From Carnegiea gigantea (Eukaryota > Streptophyta > Magnoliopsida > Caryophyllales > Cactaceae), in the NCBI GenBank assembly GCA_029747015.1, contig JAKOGI010000449.1:432001-496000 (forward strand): a stretch of DNA of 64,000 nucleotides. Reading direction: 5' to 3'. Below the pieces are notes generated by a model. It saw nothing but the letters and a program-made list of their open reading frames with translations, did no database searches and had not been told where the DNA came from. Position 1 is the first letter of the stretch, and every line of letters starts with the position of its first letter. This document shows positions 1-10,145 of the stretch, piece by piece. Both the position numbers and the translations under genes were made by a program.

Positions 1-493
1 TTTGTAATCTAATATCTTTACGGGACGCTCCTCATACATTATGTTTTCAGCAACTTCTATTGTCTCTGTTATGATGATATGACTTGGGTCTGAAACATAT
101 TTTCGGAGCTGTAAAATGTGAAAAATATTGTGCACATGCTCAGGTTCTGTTGGTAGATCTAACCTGTAAGCCATGAGATTTAGTTTCCCAATAATTTTAT
201 AAGGGCTAATGTATCTGGGACTCAGTTTACCCCTGAGGTTAAACCTCCTAACTCCTTTAACTGGGACACCTTTAGAAATATCTTACCCCCACTTGAAACT
301 CTAATGTTTTTCCCCTTTTGTCTGCATAACTTTTCTGTCTGCTTTGGGCTGCTTTGATATATTCTTGAATTTTCCTTATCATTTCTGTGGTTTCTTGAAT
401 CAGCTCAGGCCCTAAAGTTATTGCCTCATCAAGCTCATTCCAACACAATGGGGTCCTGCATTTTCTTCCATATAGTGCTTCAAAAGGGGCCAT
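1..493 (-). pseudogene. Integrase C-terminal region and chromodomain-type tail
   Basis: The frame reads MAPFEALYGRKCRTPLCW near 493, the conserved region just after the integrase core. Past a stop and frame change near 270 it continues with GVRRFNLRGKLSPRYI, then VHNIFHILQLRKYVSDPSH and EERPVKILDYK at the window edge. In chromoviruses this region ends in a chromodomain that directs insertion to particular chromatin. Only its start can be seen, so the chromodomain itself is inferred from the family. Confidence 0.85.
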
Positions 494-1310
494 TTTAATG
501 GTGCATTAACAACTGTTATTGTAGGAGAACTCCACCAATGGTAGATAGTCTTCCCACTTTCCCTAGAAATCAAGCACACATGCCCTAAGCATATCTTCTA
601 GGATTTGATTTGCCCTCTTAGTTTGTCTATCCATCTCAGGGTGGTATGAGCTATTAGAGTTTAACTTGGTGCCAAAAACTTTTTGCAGGGCTTGCCAAAA
701 TCAGGCCTAGAACCTCTGATCTCGATCAGGCATTATATCCTTTGGTATGCCGTGCAGCCGAACTATTTTCTTAACATATAACTGTGCTAGTTTTTCTGCA
801 CCCAAGTGTCATGAATTGGTATAAAATGGGCAGATTTAGTGAGTCAATCCATGATGACCCAAATAGCATTCTTCTTTGAAGCAGAGAGGGGAAATCTTAT
901 AATAAAATCCATTGATATTGAATCCCATTTCCAGGTAGGAATCTTTAAAAGTCTCAATTCACCTACGGGGCGCTGGTGTTCAGCTTTCTCCTTTTGACAT
1001 GTCAAACACTTATCTACATACTCTGCAATCTCTCTCTTCATATTTTCCACCAGAAAAATTGTCTCAGATCCCTATACATTTTTGTTCCTCATGGGTGTAC
1101 TGAGTATCTAGTGTTATGAGCTTCCTCTAGAATCCTTCTCTTCAACTCCTCTTTATTGGGCACACACAGTCTGTTCTGAAACCTCAAGGTTCCATCTTCA
1201 TGTATTACAAAACCAGGCGATTTTCCCTGTGCAACATTGCACGTGAGCTTTTCAAGTTTTACATCATCCTTTTGACTTGCCTTAATTTCTTCTATTATAG
1301 AAGGTTGCAC
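494..1310 (-). pseudogene. Ty3/gypsy integrase, zinc-binding and catalytic core, broken
   Basis: Integrase inserts the element cDNA into the chromosome. The HHCC zinc-binding end is visible: two histidines in the EEAHNTRYSVH stretch near 1090-1120, then CLTC near 1000. The core follows with MDFIIRFPLS (first Asp) and a MPDRDQRF-like segment near 735 (second Asp). The third acidic residue should lie in a GQ(S/T)ER motif. Here the frame reads DRQTKRAN near 610-631, with AAG (Lys) at 617-619 where a Glu codon is expected. That change and several stops and shifts make the enzyme inactive. Confidence 0.85.
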
Positions 1311-1318
1311 CTCTAGTG

Positions 1319-1813
1319 TTGCTATTAGCCATCTATGTATCCAGGTAACACAAGCTCTATACCCATGGTTTCAAGGTCCCTTAATACGCTAGGTTGGGTA
1401 TTTATCATTGTGTTTAACCCATGTTGCGTCTTCCTACTGAGCGCATTAGCTACTACATTTACCTACCTGGGATGATATTGAATTTACAAGTCATAATCTT
1501 TTAGCAACTCCAACCATCGTTGTTGTCTTAAATTGATCTCTTTCTGAGTAAATATCTGCTTTAAGCTATGGTGATCAGTGTAAATCTTGCATGACACTCT
1601 ATATAGGTAGTGTCGCCAAATTTTTTAGGTAAAAACTACCGCAGCTAACTCCAGATCATGAGTGGGGTAATTCTTCTCATAAGGCTTGAGTTGCCTAGAG
1701 GCGTAAGCTATTACCTTGTCATCTTGCATTAAGGCACAGCCTAACGCATTTTTAGAAGCATCACTATAAATGGTATACTCTTTTCCTTCTTCAGGCACGG
1801 TAAGGATAGACAC
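1319..1813 (-). pseudogene. Ty3/gypsy RNase H and connection region, broken
   Basis: RNase H removes the RNA strand during reverse transcription. From 1813 the frame reads [20 protein letters not shown], with the first catalytic Asp in the YSDAS motif, then [19 protein letters not shown]. The downstream part is in broken frames but still shows the family ending VANALSRK near 1450. Homologous frames continue upstream into the reverse transcriptase and downstream into integrase, as expected of one polyprotein. Confidence 0.82.
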
Positions 1814-1858
1814 TATTGTTAGGCGTTCTTGAAATGCCTCGTCACATTTGTCTAACCA

Positions 1859-2808
1859 CTAGAATTTAGTGGTTTTCTTTAACAGGTTGGTGAGTGGAGA
1901 CGCAATCTTTGAGAAATCTTTCATGAACCTTTTATAATATCCTGCTAAATCCAAAAAACTCCTTACTTCTGTCACATTGGTGGGTCTAGGCCATTTAATT
2001 ACTGCATTTATCTTCTGAGGATCAACTTTGATTCCCTCTTTAGTAACTACATGCCTCAAAAATATCATTTCAGTTAGCCAAAACTCACACTTCTTCAGTT
2101 TGGCATATAACTGATGTTCCCTCAAGGTTTGTAATATAGTCCTCAAATGATTCGTATTTTCCTCCTTTCCCTCGGCGTATATCAGAATATCATCTATGAA
2201 GACCACCACAAATTTATCCAGATAGGGTCAAAAAGTTCTATTCATGAGATCCATAAATGTAGCAGGAGCATTTGTTAGCCCAAAAGATATCACAGTAAAC
2301 TCATAGTGGCTATATCTAGTCCTGAAGGCTGGTTTGGGAATATCTACCGGCTTAATTCTAAGCTAGTGATAGCCAGACCTTAAATCAACCTTTGAAAATA
2401 CCCTAACTCCTTGTAACTGATTGAACAAATCATCTATCTGAGGCAAATGGTACTTATTCTTAATGGTTATTTTATTCAACTCTCGATTATCTATGCACAA
2501 CCTTAGGGTTCCATCCTTTTTCTTCACAAACAACACTGGAGCTCCCATGGTGAAACACTTGGCATGATAAATCCTTTTTGCAATAACTCATCTAACTGGG
2601 TTTTTAACTCCTTGAGTTCAATAGGTGCCATCCTATATGGGGCTTTTGAAATGGGCTGTGCACCAGGAATTAACTCAATTTCAAAATCAATTTTTCTTTG
2701 AGGAGGTAGGCCCGGTAACTCCTTAGGAAAAACATCAGAAAATTCACAAACTACAGGAATATTTTCTATTTTTGTCTCCTCTTCTTTAACCTCGGTGGCA
2801 TAGCACAA
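1859..2808 (-). pseudogene. Ty3/gypsy reverse transcriptase, two or more frame breaks
   Basis: The N-terminal part (2808-2524) reads PGLPPQRKIDFEIELIPG and PYRMAPIELKELK, the classic start of a plant Ty3/gypsy RT. A frame change near 2540 leads to [19 protein letters not shown] and [11 protein letters not shown] (2548-2363). After another break the 2209-1859 segment carries the active-site box FIDDILIY with both aspartates, then the thumb region and [15 protein letters not shown]. The catalytic residues survive but the frame does not. Confidence 0.9.
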
Positions 2809-2823
2809 ATATCCTATGCACCC

Positions 2824-3372
2824 CTATCTTAGCATCTTACTTGCCTTCATGATTGAAATTATAGAACGTTCCTTCCTAAATCTCTCCTCATAAAAACATA
2901 CTTTTCGACCTTCTGCGTGCCTTAAAGTAATCGTAAGATCCTTACAGTCTGTGTTCGCCCCATAAGCAGTCAACCAGTTCATTCCCAAGATTATACCAAA
3001 TTCTAACATATCAAATTGAATCAAGCCCCCAGGGAACTCATGCTCAACTATCACAATAGGAACATGCTTATAAAGGACAAGACATTCTATCGCTTGTCCA
3101 TTTGGCAAACTAATTCTATAGTTCCCCCACTCCTTATTTTGTTTCAAATTCAATTGTAATGCAGCTTGAGCGGATATAAATGAATGAGTTGCCCCTAAGT
3201 CAAATAAAACACAAAATAGTTTTGAATTTAAAAAGAGAGCTCCAGTGACAATCGTATAAGAAACTGTAGCTTCCCTTTTGCTTATTATGTAGGCTTGTCC
3301 TACTACTGAGGGCTTTGAGGGCAGGTTTCCTTGGCGCAGGGGTGGTACAGTCCCTGCAACTCCCTTTTCCAC
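2824..3372 (-). pseudogene. Ty3/gypsy aspartic protease with altered active site
   Basis: This 182-codon open frame is the retropepsin that cuts the polyprotein. It reads VTGALFLNSKLFCVLFDLGATHSFIS, then the flap region and DMLEFGIILGMNWL, the usual layout of plant gypsy proteases. The active-site triad should be D-S/T-G. Here it is D-L-G, with TTA at 3196-3198; one C-to-T transition from TCA would explain it. Long and uninterrupted for this element, but catalytically suspect. Confidence 0.85.
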
Positions 3373-3376
3373 AGCT

Positions 3377-4206
3377 TTCTGTCTTTGAGGGCAGGTAGCA
3401 ATTGAATGGTTAGGGCTTCTACACCATATGCACTTGTTAGTACCTACACGGTACTCAATTGTAGTATGGTTTGTTCACCCACACTTGGCACAAGGATCCT
3501 TTGATGCCACTGGAAGACTCTTGTCAAGGCTAGCAACAAGTTTCTTCTGTGCAACACTCTCGCTTGACGTACCACAATCATTCCACTTTCTCTTCTGGTT
3601 TCCTGGATTCAAAGCCCTTAACTCACCCTTAACTCTCTCCACCTCAGCAGCTCTTTCATACAGCTCTTAGTAAGTTTAAATTGGCTGGCCTGCCAATTGA
3701 TTCCTAATATAAAAGGCTAAACCTTCATCAAACCTTCTCATTTTCAGCCTTTTAATTACCACAAAATCTGGAGCGAACCTTGATAACTCCATAAACTTAC
3801 GGGCATATTGCATTACTGTCATATTCCCACTCATCTTTAACTCCATGAATTCTTTCTCCTTTTGTCATTGGATTGTGATTGGATAGAACTTAACCCTAAG
3901 CTCCTAAAGAAACTTAGCTCAAGTGAGCTCAGGTCCTTGTAACTTATCTTTCACAATACTCCACCAAATATCTGCTTCATCAGCCAAATAGAAAGTTCCT
4001 ATGTTGACTTTTTTCTCTTCAGGCACTTCAATTACTGCAAATATCTTTTCCATTTCGCTAATCTGGTCCTCCGACTCTACAGGGTCAAGGTTTCCATGAT
4101 AAACCTTAGGGTTGCATCGAGCTACCCTATCAGCTAGTTTGTCAGACTTTGAAGAGTTTTCTGGAGGCATAGGGGGTGTAGGAGATGCAGGAGGAATCCT
4201 TTTCAA
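3377..4206 (-). pseudogene. Ty3/gypsy gag with zinc knuckle, broken
   Basis: Gag forms the intracellular particle that packages element RNA. The segment 4206-3919 has a proline-rich start and then KVYHGNLDPVESEDQISEME and FYLADEADIWWSIVKD, the core of the plant retrotransposon gag domain. Broken frames follow to about 3600. A CX2CX4HX4C zinc knuckle (CIWCRSPNHSIATC) lies near 3380-3430, just before the protease. The start is taken as the Met at 4206, but sequence upstream could encode more residues. Confidence 0.82.
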
Positions 4207-4818
4207 CAGCTCAATTACTAAATTCTTCTAATAATTCGGGTCCTCCACACTACTAGACACTTCCAAGGCCACTGTTGGGTCTCCACTAGGGTCCTGCTGG
4301 GGGTCTCATTTACCTAATTACTTAAACCCTGGGGTTCATCTTCCTTGCTATTCTGATTGTTGTTCACAGGCTCTAACATACTGTAATACTAAATCACCTA
4401 AGCAAAGTTTATTATCTTAATTTGCATAACATTATCATAAAGCAGCAATCATTTAGAATCAAAACTCAATTTAACTCAAACATTACCTTTATTGCATACA
4501 CATGTACATATATAGATATGAAAAGTTCATACAAAATCAAAAGAATATTACAGTACTTTGCCGATAACCTTTACTGCCTTCTAACTGAGGCTCCTAACCT
4601 AATCCTTCACCCTACCCACTAACTGATGTTGTCTTACCAAGTCAAATCCACCTCGAACCCAAAAAGAAAAGGCAGACACCTCATCACAGCTGGTTACATT
4701 AGCCTACCTACATACATCATATATACATGCCATGAACAAAAGAATATCACACTATAACAGCTGCCCGAAACAAAATAACCAAAACAGGCCTAATTCATAA
4801 ACAAGAGTAGGGTTATGC
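4207..4818. other. Spacer between extra ORF and gag of the gypsy element
   Basis: This 0.6 kb AT-rich stretch has no convincing coding potential on either strand. It lies between the upstream ORF and gag of the minus-strand gypsy element and is probably its internal leader. Confidence 0.5.
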
Positions 4819-5575
4819 CTAATGATTTCGAGAGGGATCGTAATCAGAGTCGAAGGAATCATCATCCTCCTTTCCTGAGTCACTGTTATAATCCTGCATC
4901 TCCAAATCCTCATCCTTATGATCACTCTCGTGACCCACTAGCCCATCCTCTAAGGGCTCATTCTCTCCTACCTCCTCCTCTGGCTCTTCCTCTAGCTCAT
5001 TAAGCTCCATCTCACCCTTATACTCTAAGTCACCCTCATCAGAACTCACCTCTATGAGCTCTGGGGAACTCGGCACCTCCTCGACTATATGAACCTCATT
5101 TCCTGAGCCAACCTACGGAGAAACAGATGGCGGCTGAACGGGAGGCTATATGGGCTGTGGCCCCTGGGCCGATGGAGGTGGGTGTGGAATGATAGGTGGG
5201 TCATATCAAGGGCAGAAAAATGCATGGAAGGATATCATAAGAGATGCCTCTAAACTCCAACTCCTCTCAAAGCGATAGTTCTCTAGTAATCACATACCAA
5301 GCCCCTAAGATATGGAACCGCTCCACATTGGGCCCTGGGTCTCCTGCAACCATGAATTCGTGGTATCATAGTCTAAACTCATGCCGAGGGGCAGCGAGAG
5401 GTAAAGACCACAGTAGTTCGCGCGCACGGGCCATCACATCATGAAATTCGAACAGAGGGTCCTCGTACATATAGGCCACCATGGCCGCTTGCAGGGTAGA
5501 GATATGAGTCACTACTGAAGTCTGTGGTGCCATGTGAATGTTATACAAGTCTGCAGGCACTCCTAGATGAGCCAT
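4819..5575 (-). pseudogene. Extra ORF upstream of gag: acidic, proline-rich protein of unknown role
   Basis: Two open pieces read in the same direction as the element: 5575-5366 (contains FHDVMARARELLWSLPLAA) and 5076-4819 (very rich in Glu and Asp, ending DSDYDPSRNH). The gap between them is in broken frames but rich in Pro codons, so they look like one protein with an N-terminal module, a proline linker and an acidic tail. The position, after the leader and before gag, suggests an accessory protein of this gypsy family. I recognise no enzymatic domain. It may be degraded, since stops occur between the pieces. Confidence 0.55.
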
Positions 5576-5655
5576 CTAAATATGAAAATAACAAGAAAAA
5601 GGTATAAGCCACATTTACACATAGATTTTCCCTAAGGAAAACTCAATTTACTTAT

Positions 5656-7231
5656 TGTTAGATTTGAGAGTACACGAACACAAGAGGGGGGTGAATTGTG
5701 TTGCCAAATTTTCGCAATTTTCTGGAAACAGACATAGACCTTGTTCGGACAAACAGTTTATAAAGTGCTCAGAAAGTGTAAAACAGCGGAAATAAGTAGA
5801 AAAGTGTGAACACCGGATTTTTACGTGGAAACACCTCGAGCCCAACCGAGGCGAAAACCACGACCTACCCCAGTAGGATTGTCACACACTTTCACTATAC
5901 GGGCTAAACACGTTACAAAGGTAACCTTCTCTGTTACAATTGTAACACACGTAACTGTCTACCCTTAGACTAGTTACGCACCACGTCCTAGTCTCCCAGA
6001 CTTGGATACACTCACGTAATTGTCTTCCCAAGACAAATTACCCACGTCCAAAGCCTCCCTAGGCTTGGACACACTCAACTCTCATTTTGATGAAAGAAGA
6101 GAATAAAAATACACCTCACTTTTGTGCTTCTAACTAAGCGAATATAAGGTACAATTTTGCTCCTAGTATGCCAAGGAAGATGACTCAATTTTCACACACA
6201 CTTTGATGGTTTTTCTGAAAATATGATTTGCAAGTTAAATTCCTTGAAAAACCGTGTAAGAAACCCTTTGAAAATTTTATGTGAAAACCGTGTAAAAAAC
6301 TTATTTTCATGTGGAGGTGGAGGAGCTCCTTAAATAGTAGAAGGTAACAAGATCTTTGTGTGCTTGAGCCGCAAGGATAAGATCTTTGTGCAGCACAACA
6401 GATTATGGGAAGCCACAAATATTTTCAGTAGCCAAATCCCAAAATTTCTCATCTTCTTATTCATATTCGAAAAATAAGAGTTTGGTTTATTTTGTAAAAG
6501 ATTCCCCCTAAAAGCTAGACTCAAAATCTCCACAATATATTTCAAAGCCAAAAAATAACTTATCCTGGGTTTAATGATAATAGAAAATATATCTCAAATA
6601 ATTTCAAAAACCGTCAACCCAAGATTTTAGAAAAACTGTGAAAAAATCGTTTTGGCTTGAAAACAGTCTGAACCTTGATCTCAGAACTGATCTGAGACAG
6701 TGTTCTTAAAAACCATTCAAAGTAAATGTTAAATCAAGATCTTCCAAGTAGCATATTAACAAGAATCTAAGAAAATAAAACCTATAACAGACCAAGACTC
6801 TTGTTGAATCAACCGGACAGCATCTATAGGATTTTGACTTGTCACTCCAATGCTGTGATAACTGTTTCCTGAGCTATTCCTGAAGTTCTTCATGTCTTTG
6901 ATGCGCTTTGAGTTCTTTGCCATTCAGCTGTTCTGAGGAACTATTCTTTAGACCTGTTGCTATGATGTTACTCAGAACTGTTTCCGGAGCTGTTTCTGAA
7001 GTACTCTATGTCTTTGATGTGCTTTAAGTTCTTTATCATTCAGCTGTTCTGAGGAACTGTTCTTAAGACCTGTTCTCGACCATGGTTAATCAAGCAATTT
7101 CAAAGTTTTCCAAACAGTATTTGGAACCTGTTCGATCAACACACTCAAGTGTATATTACATTTGTGTTTGTTATCATCAAAACCTCATATTATATAAGGA
7201 TGGGGTCAACAATGTCCCAATATTGTCGACA
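5656..7231. mobile_element. Solo LTR (1576 bp), nested in the gypsy leader
   Basis: The segment starts TGTTAG and ends TCGACA. It is flanked by a perfect 5-bp direct repeat CTTAT at 5651-5655 and 7232-7236. There is no coding domain, no primer-binding site and no second LTR, so it is best read as a solo LTR left by recombination between the two LTRs of a full element. The phrase around 5680-5700 (aagaggggggtgaattgtg) resembles the end of some plant copia LTRs, so a copia origin is likely but not proven. Orientation is not resolved. Confidence 0.8.
6860..7075. repeat. 116-bp tandem duplication inside the solo LTR
   Basis: The segment beginning aactgtttcc at 6860 is repeated from 6976 with about 85-90% identity over 100 bases. 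The second copy ends near 7075. Such subrepeats are common in LTR U3 regions, where they act as promoter or enhancer modules; that role is inferred. Confidence 0.8.
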
Positions 7232-7302
7232 CTTATATTATTCTCTCAAACACACACATCCTAGTTTTTGAACGTCCTATGTTCACAGTGATTGGCTAAC
7301 CT

Positions 7303-7315
7303 GGCTCTGATGCCA
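7303..7315 (-). promoter_or_regulatory. Primer-binding site of the gypsy element
   Basis: On the minus strand the LTR ends in GGGCATTACA and is followed by TGGCATCAGAGCC. That matches the usual plant binding site for initiator methionine tRNA (TGGTATCAGAGC) with one change. It fixes the inner edge of the 5' LTR at 7320. Confidence 0.8.
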
Positions 7316-7319
7316 CAAC

Positions 7320-8340
7320 TGTAATGCCCTCAATTCCTAATGCATGATTAGTCCAACCTAATTACTCATAAATTATTGATTACCAGTGGAAGTCTTTTAA
7401 TTGGAGGCATTACCGCCGTTCTGTAACGGAACAAGGCTAACTGAAGTTACCTGTATCATTGCGTTGCGCACTTAATTACCCGACTTACCCCATAATTGAA
7501 ATAACATACATTCAACCATTTATATAAGTTGTGATGCACCTAACTTAAAGTATGATTACAAAATACTAGTAACTGCAATGTCCAAAAAGAATACACAACC
7601 ATAAGGTTCTTAGGATACTAGCCTATAAATCATTGTGAGCATGTGGCTAGCGAATCTTTAACAAATGAAATTGCAACGCCCTTTCGTTTCTTGCTACCTC
7701 CTGGTTTGTCAGTGGGAGGACTGTTCACGGATCCCTTGCCTAAAACAGAAAACATGAAAACATTCGAAATATGAGCCGAAGTTTAGCACGTACATCCCTA
7801 TGCAGTAAAATAAGTTTCGAGTTTAATTAGTTGGATGCCCGCATTTCAAAACATTTTGTTTTGCAAACAGGAGAGAGAGAATGTATGAGTAACATTGATT
7901 TGCAGGTTATTATCTGGAAGTGGACCCCTGGTGACGTCTGCAGCGATCTTAAGATAGGTACACACCTCTCAGGCTGATCGGAAAGCCTGAGTTGCAGTCG
8001 CGCGGGAAAATTAAGGGGCATAAGCCCTGATAATTGATAATTGATGGGGCCACTTGATTATGTGACAAAGCATTGCATAAAATAATTCATTATATAATTA
8101 TCATATTGATTTTGTGTAGTTTTGATAAACATATGAGTTCTCGAAGAGCATAGGTAATGTACGTACCTGATCTTTGAAAATCTCTCTCCGTTTTAGTGAA
8201 ATTGCCTGCTAGCAGCTTGAAGCGACAGCAGTGGCCTCACTTCTGCTCCACAGATGTCACTTTTTCAATTAATGCGAGATTAAGAAATTTTAGTAAATTT
8301 CTGGGTTCAATTCATGATTTAAATCTTCTTGACTTCTCTT
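7320..8340 (-). repeat. 5' LTR of the gypsy element (outer edge approximate)
   Basis: The inner edge at 7320 is set by the adjoining primer-binding site. The minus strand ends with a block resembling the end of other Tekay-type LTRs in this window: a variant of ggcggtaatgcc followed by gagggcattaca. The outer edge cannot be matched to the other LTR. It must lie before the zf-GRF frame that ends at 8371, or else the LTR overlaps it. Confidence 0.55.
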
Positions 8341-8370
8341 TTTATTATTAGTGTAGCCATTATTAATAAC

Positions 8371-8601
8371 TCAATTGGGTTCCAATTCATTTGTAAGGTT
8401 GTGGAAGTTTACCTCACGACATACTAAATGACGTTTGCCAGGTACGTCAGGGTCGACCACGTATTCAGCGGGCAATCCACATCCACAAAATAGCTCAAAC
8501 TCAGTTGACCCTGAGGTATTAATCCCGGGATGTGAACCATTGCATTTAATAGGGGAAGTGGCATCAGAAAGTAGTTGGCCAACCATAACAGCTGACTTCA
8601 T
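8371..8601 (-). CDS. zf-GRF-type zinc-finger protein, first exon or fragment
   Basis: The 76-codon frame contains FCGCGLPAEYVVDPDVPGKR and then HLVCRE. This is the first half of a GRF zinc finger (CxCG, then an R-x-x-x-C step), a small motif seen in plant nucleic-acid-associated proteins. The second half (C-x-F-x-W-x-D) is missing. Directly after CRE the sequence reads GTAAAC, a good splice donor, so the frame from 8408 on may be intron. The second exon would then have been separated by the gypsy insertion. A TATA box lies about 85 bases upstream. ATG at 8601 is chosen as the first Met after the TATA box. Confidence 0.5.
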   Translation of the reverse strand: MKSAVMVGQLLSDATSPIKCNGSHPGINTSGSTEFELFCGCGLPAEYVVDPDVPGKRHLVCREVNFHNLTNELEPN

Positions 8602-8685
8602 TATCTACCATCAAAAGTAAGGCGTGTGTGGTGGTTGTGGAGGAAGAGAGATGGGAAGTGGGAATTTAATGCCCGCAGTGGAGAC

Positions 8686-8692
8686 ATTTATA
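8686..8692 (-). promoter_or_regulatory. TATA box for the 8601 zf-GRF frame
   Basis: TATAAAT on the minus strand, 85-91 bases upstream of the ATG at 8601, followed by a pyrimidine-rich leader (acttcccatctctcttcctcc). The spacing matches that of the zf-GRF gene at 10072. Confidence 0.5.
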
Positions 8693-8738
8693 TTCACTTT
8701 CATCTATGAGGAGAGTGGGCAACAGTGCAAGATAGTTA

Positions 8739-8933
8739 GTGCCACTTTCTCCTGCCAAACGCATGCAATTATTGTGTGTGATTTGTGAAGGAGAGAAAGC
8801 CACGCCATCCCCTTCCAAGAATGAGTACTTGGTATGTAGTGGGAAATTAAGAAGGGGGTCCCACCATTGTGAAGTACCCCATACCCCTCACAAAGAACAA
8901 TGCTTTGACTGGGACAAAGGGAACCCACGTTGA
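8739..8933 (+). CDS. Small cysteine-rich frame, zf-GRF-like
   Basis: The 64-codon plus-strand frame reads LLCVICEGEKATPSPSKNEY, LVC, then HHCEVPHTPHKEQCFDWDKG. The spacing C-x2-C, Y-x-V-C, H-C, C-F-D-W-D fits the GRF zinc-finger pattern, including the aromatic-Asp ending absent from the neighbour at 8371-8601. The start Met is the first in frame and is uncertain. It could be the relic of a longer gene. The frame overlaps a longer antisense open frame that has no recognisable motif. Confidence 0.4.
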   Translation: MPLSPAKRMQLLCVICEGEKATPSPSKNEYLVCSGKLRRGSHHCEVPHTPHKEQCFDWDKGNPR

Positions 8934-8939
8934 TTGGCT

Positions 8940-9542
8940 CTACCAACTCCCACAAGTTTCACAACTTCTAATTTGTTATTGTAATGCAATTAAATAGTAA
9001 ACAACCAAGCCTTGTATAAATATGCAGGATGCGACTATTGTAATAATCTTCGTGTAGCTTCTTAAATGTCGTACCCTTCTACCATGGCATTATTTAGTAG
9101 TAATTAACAAATGACGGACTTGTTGGCCACGGTATCGTTATCGTAACAGTAGGAACACACATTAACGCCTGCAACAACGAAAGAAATGCGAAAGTCTGTT
9201 CAAAGCAAATATTGGAACATTTGCTTCAAACATGAATAACACAAGTGTGGTTCACAACTACCACAAACATCCAAACTAACCACCCTGCTGAATAAGACAG
9301 GTCTTACATAGCACACAAACCGACAGGGGTATACAATGGCAATCGATTCCTCCGGCGACATATTTACATAACCACTTAGGTCGAGATAAATATATGAGCG
9401 AAAAGTTTCCAACTGTAGTAAGACCCCAAAATATGAGCAACTCATCCGCTATGAAGGAACGTTACCATCCCATCTCCAACACTGTCTGTGCCGCAGCTCA
9501 GTACGGCAACCAACAGTGGGCCTCAGATGGATCGAGTTGCAG
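8940..9542. other. No feature recognised
   Basis: Short overlapping frames on both strands lack motifs. The sequence is likely 3' flank of the zf-GRF gene on one side and flank of the plus-strand frame on the other. Confidence 0.4.
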
Positions 9543-10072
9543 TTATCCACACAATAATAAGTTGAGAACAAAGGAGATGGTGAAGCTTCCCTTCCACATG
9601 CGGAGCTCAACGTGAATTTTCAAATCGATCGCCCGGTCTTCATCCTGCATGAAGTGGTGGTCATTTCGCTCAGTTTGAATCATGTCATACACCTGCCAGA
9701 CCTCCTCTGCAAGCTCGTCAATGACGTCCCTTGCTCGCTTTGGGCAGTCAGGGTCAATCACATTCAGGAACGGGCATGCATGTTCATTCTCCAATTCATG
9801 GGAAGGGGGTTGCACAAGAAAAAAAATGGGGGACAAGCACATATGCTTTGGGATGCGGATAAAGCTGGTAGATACAGAAGCACAATAATTTAGCAAGTTA
9901 CCTGTTGTGGGCACGCAACAAACTGACGCCTATAGTTGTCATCCGTCTCGAAGACAGTAGCTTCCAACCCATAGTAGCAGCAGTACTTCTCCCCGGTGTC
10001 GAAGTAACTTCGGGTGGTCACTGGTCCGGTTGACCCACGATTGTACGCCCTTCTCCTTGAGAGGCCTGCCAT
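9543..10072 (-). CDS. Two-exon zf-GRF protein with coiled coil and hydrophobic tail
   Basis: Predicted exon 1 (10072-9902) encodes 57 residues with CCYYGLEATVF and RRQFVACPQQ. An intron of 113 bases (9901-9789) starts GTAACT and ends AG. Exon 2 (9788-9543) begins in phase with ENEHACPFLNVIDPDCP. Spliced, it gives about 138 residues: a GRF zinc finger (two Cys, R-x-F-x-x-C, C-P-F-x-x-x-D), a helical segment DVIDELAEEVWQVYDMIQTE likely to form a coiled coil, and a hydrophobic end (FTISFVLNLLLCG). Zinc finger, coiled coil and C-terminal anchor is the layout of many small plant GRF proteins. No stop interrupts it, and a TATA box sits 74-87 bases upstream of the ATG. The binding partner is unknown. 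It could also be a remnant carried by a transposon. Confidence 0.6.
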
Positions 10073-10145
10073 GTTATGTCTAGAGGGTGTCTGCAGCTTA
10101 GTGAAGTGGGAAGTGAAGGGGAGAGTGAATGGGGGCTACTTACTT

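Larger units (their letters stand above)
1..8340 (-). mobile_element. Ty3/gypsy chromovirus (Tekay-like), 5' LTR to integrase; 3' end outside window
   Basis: Read from high to low coordinates this is an LTR retrotransposon: LTR (from 7320 upward), primer-binding site (7303-7315), long leader, an extra ORF, gag, protease, reverse transcriptase, RNase H, integrase and a chromodomain-type tail that runs off position 1. The order protease-RT-RNase H-integrase is that of Ty3/gypsy, and the integrase tail (motifs GKLSPRYI and LRKYVSDPSHI) resembles the Tekay/Del chromovirus clade. All frames carry stops or shifts, so the copy is dead. The right edge of the LTR is not fixed because its partner LTR is outside the window; 8340 is an estimate. 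A solo LTR at 5656-7231 is nested in the leader. Confidence 0.88.
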
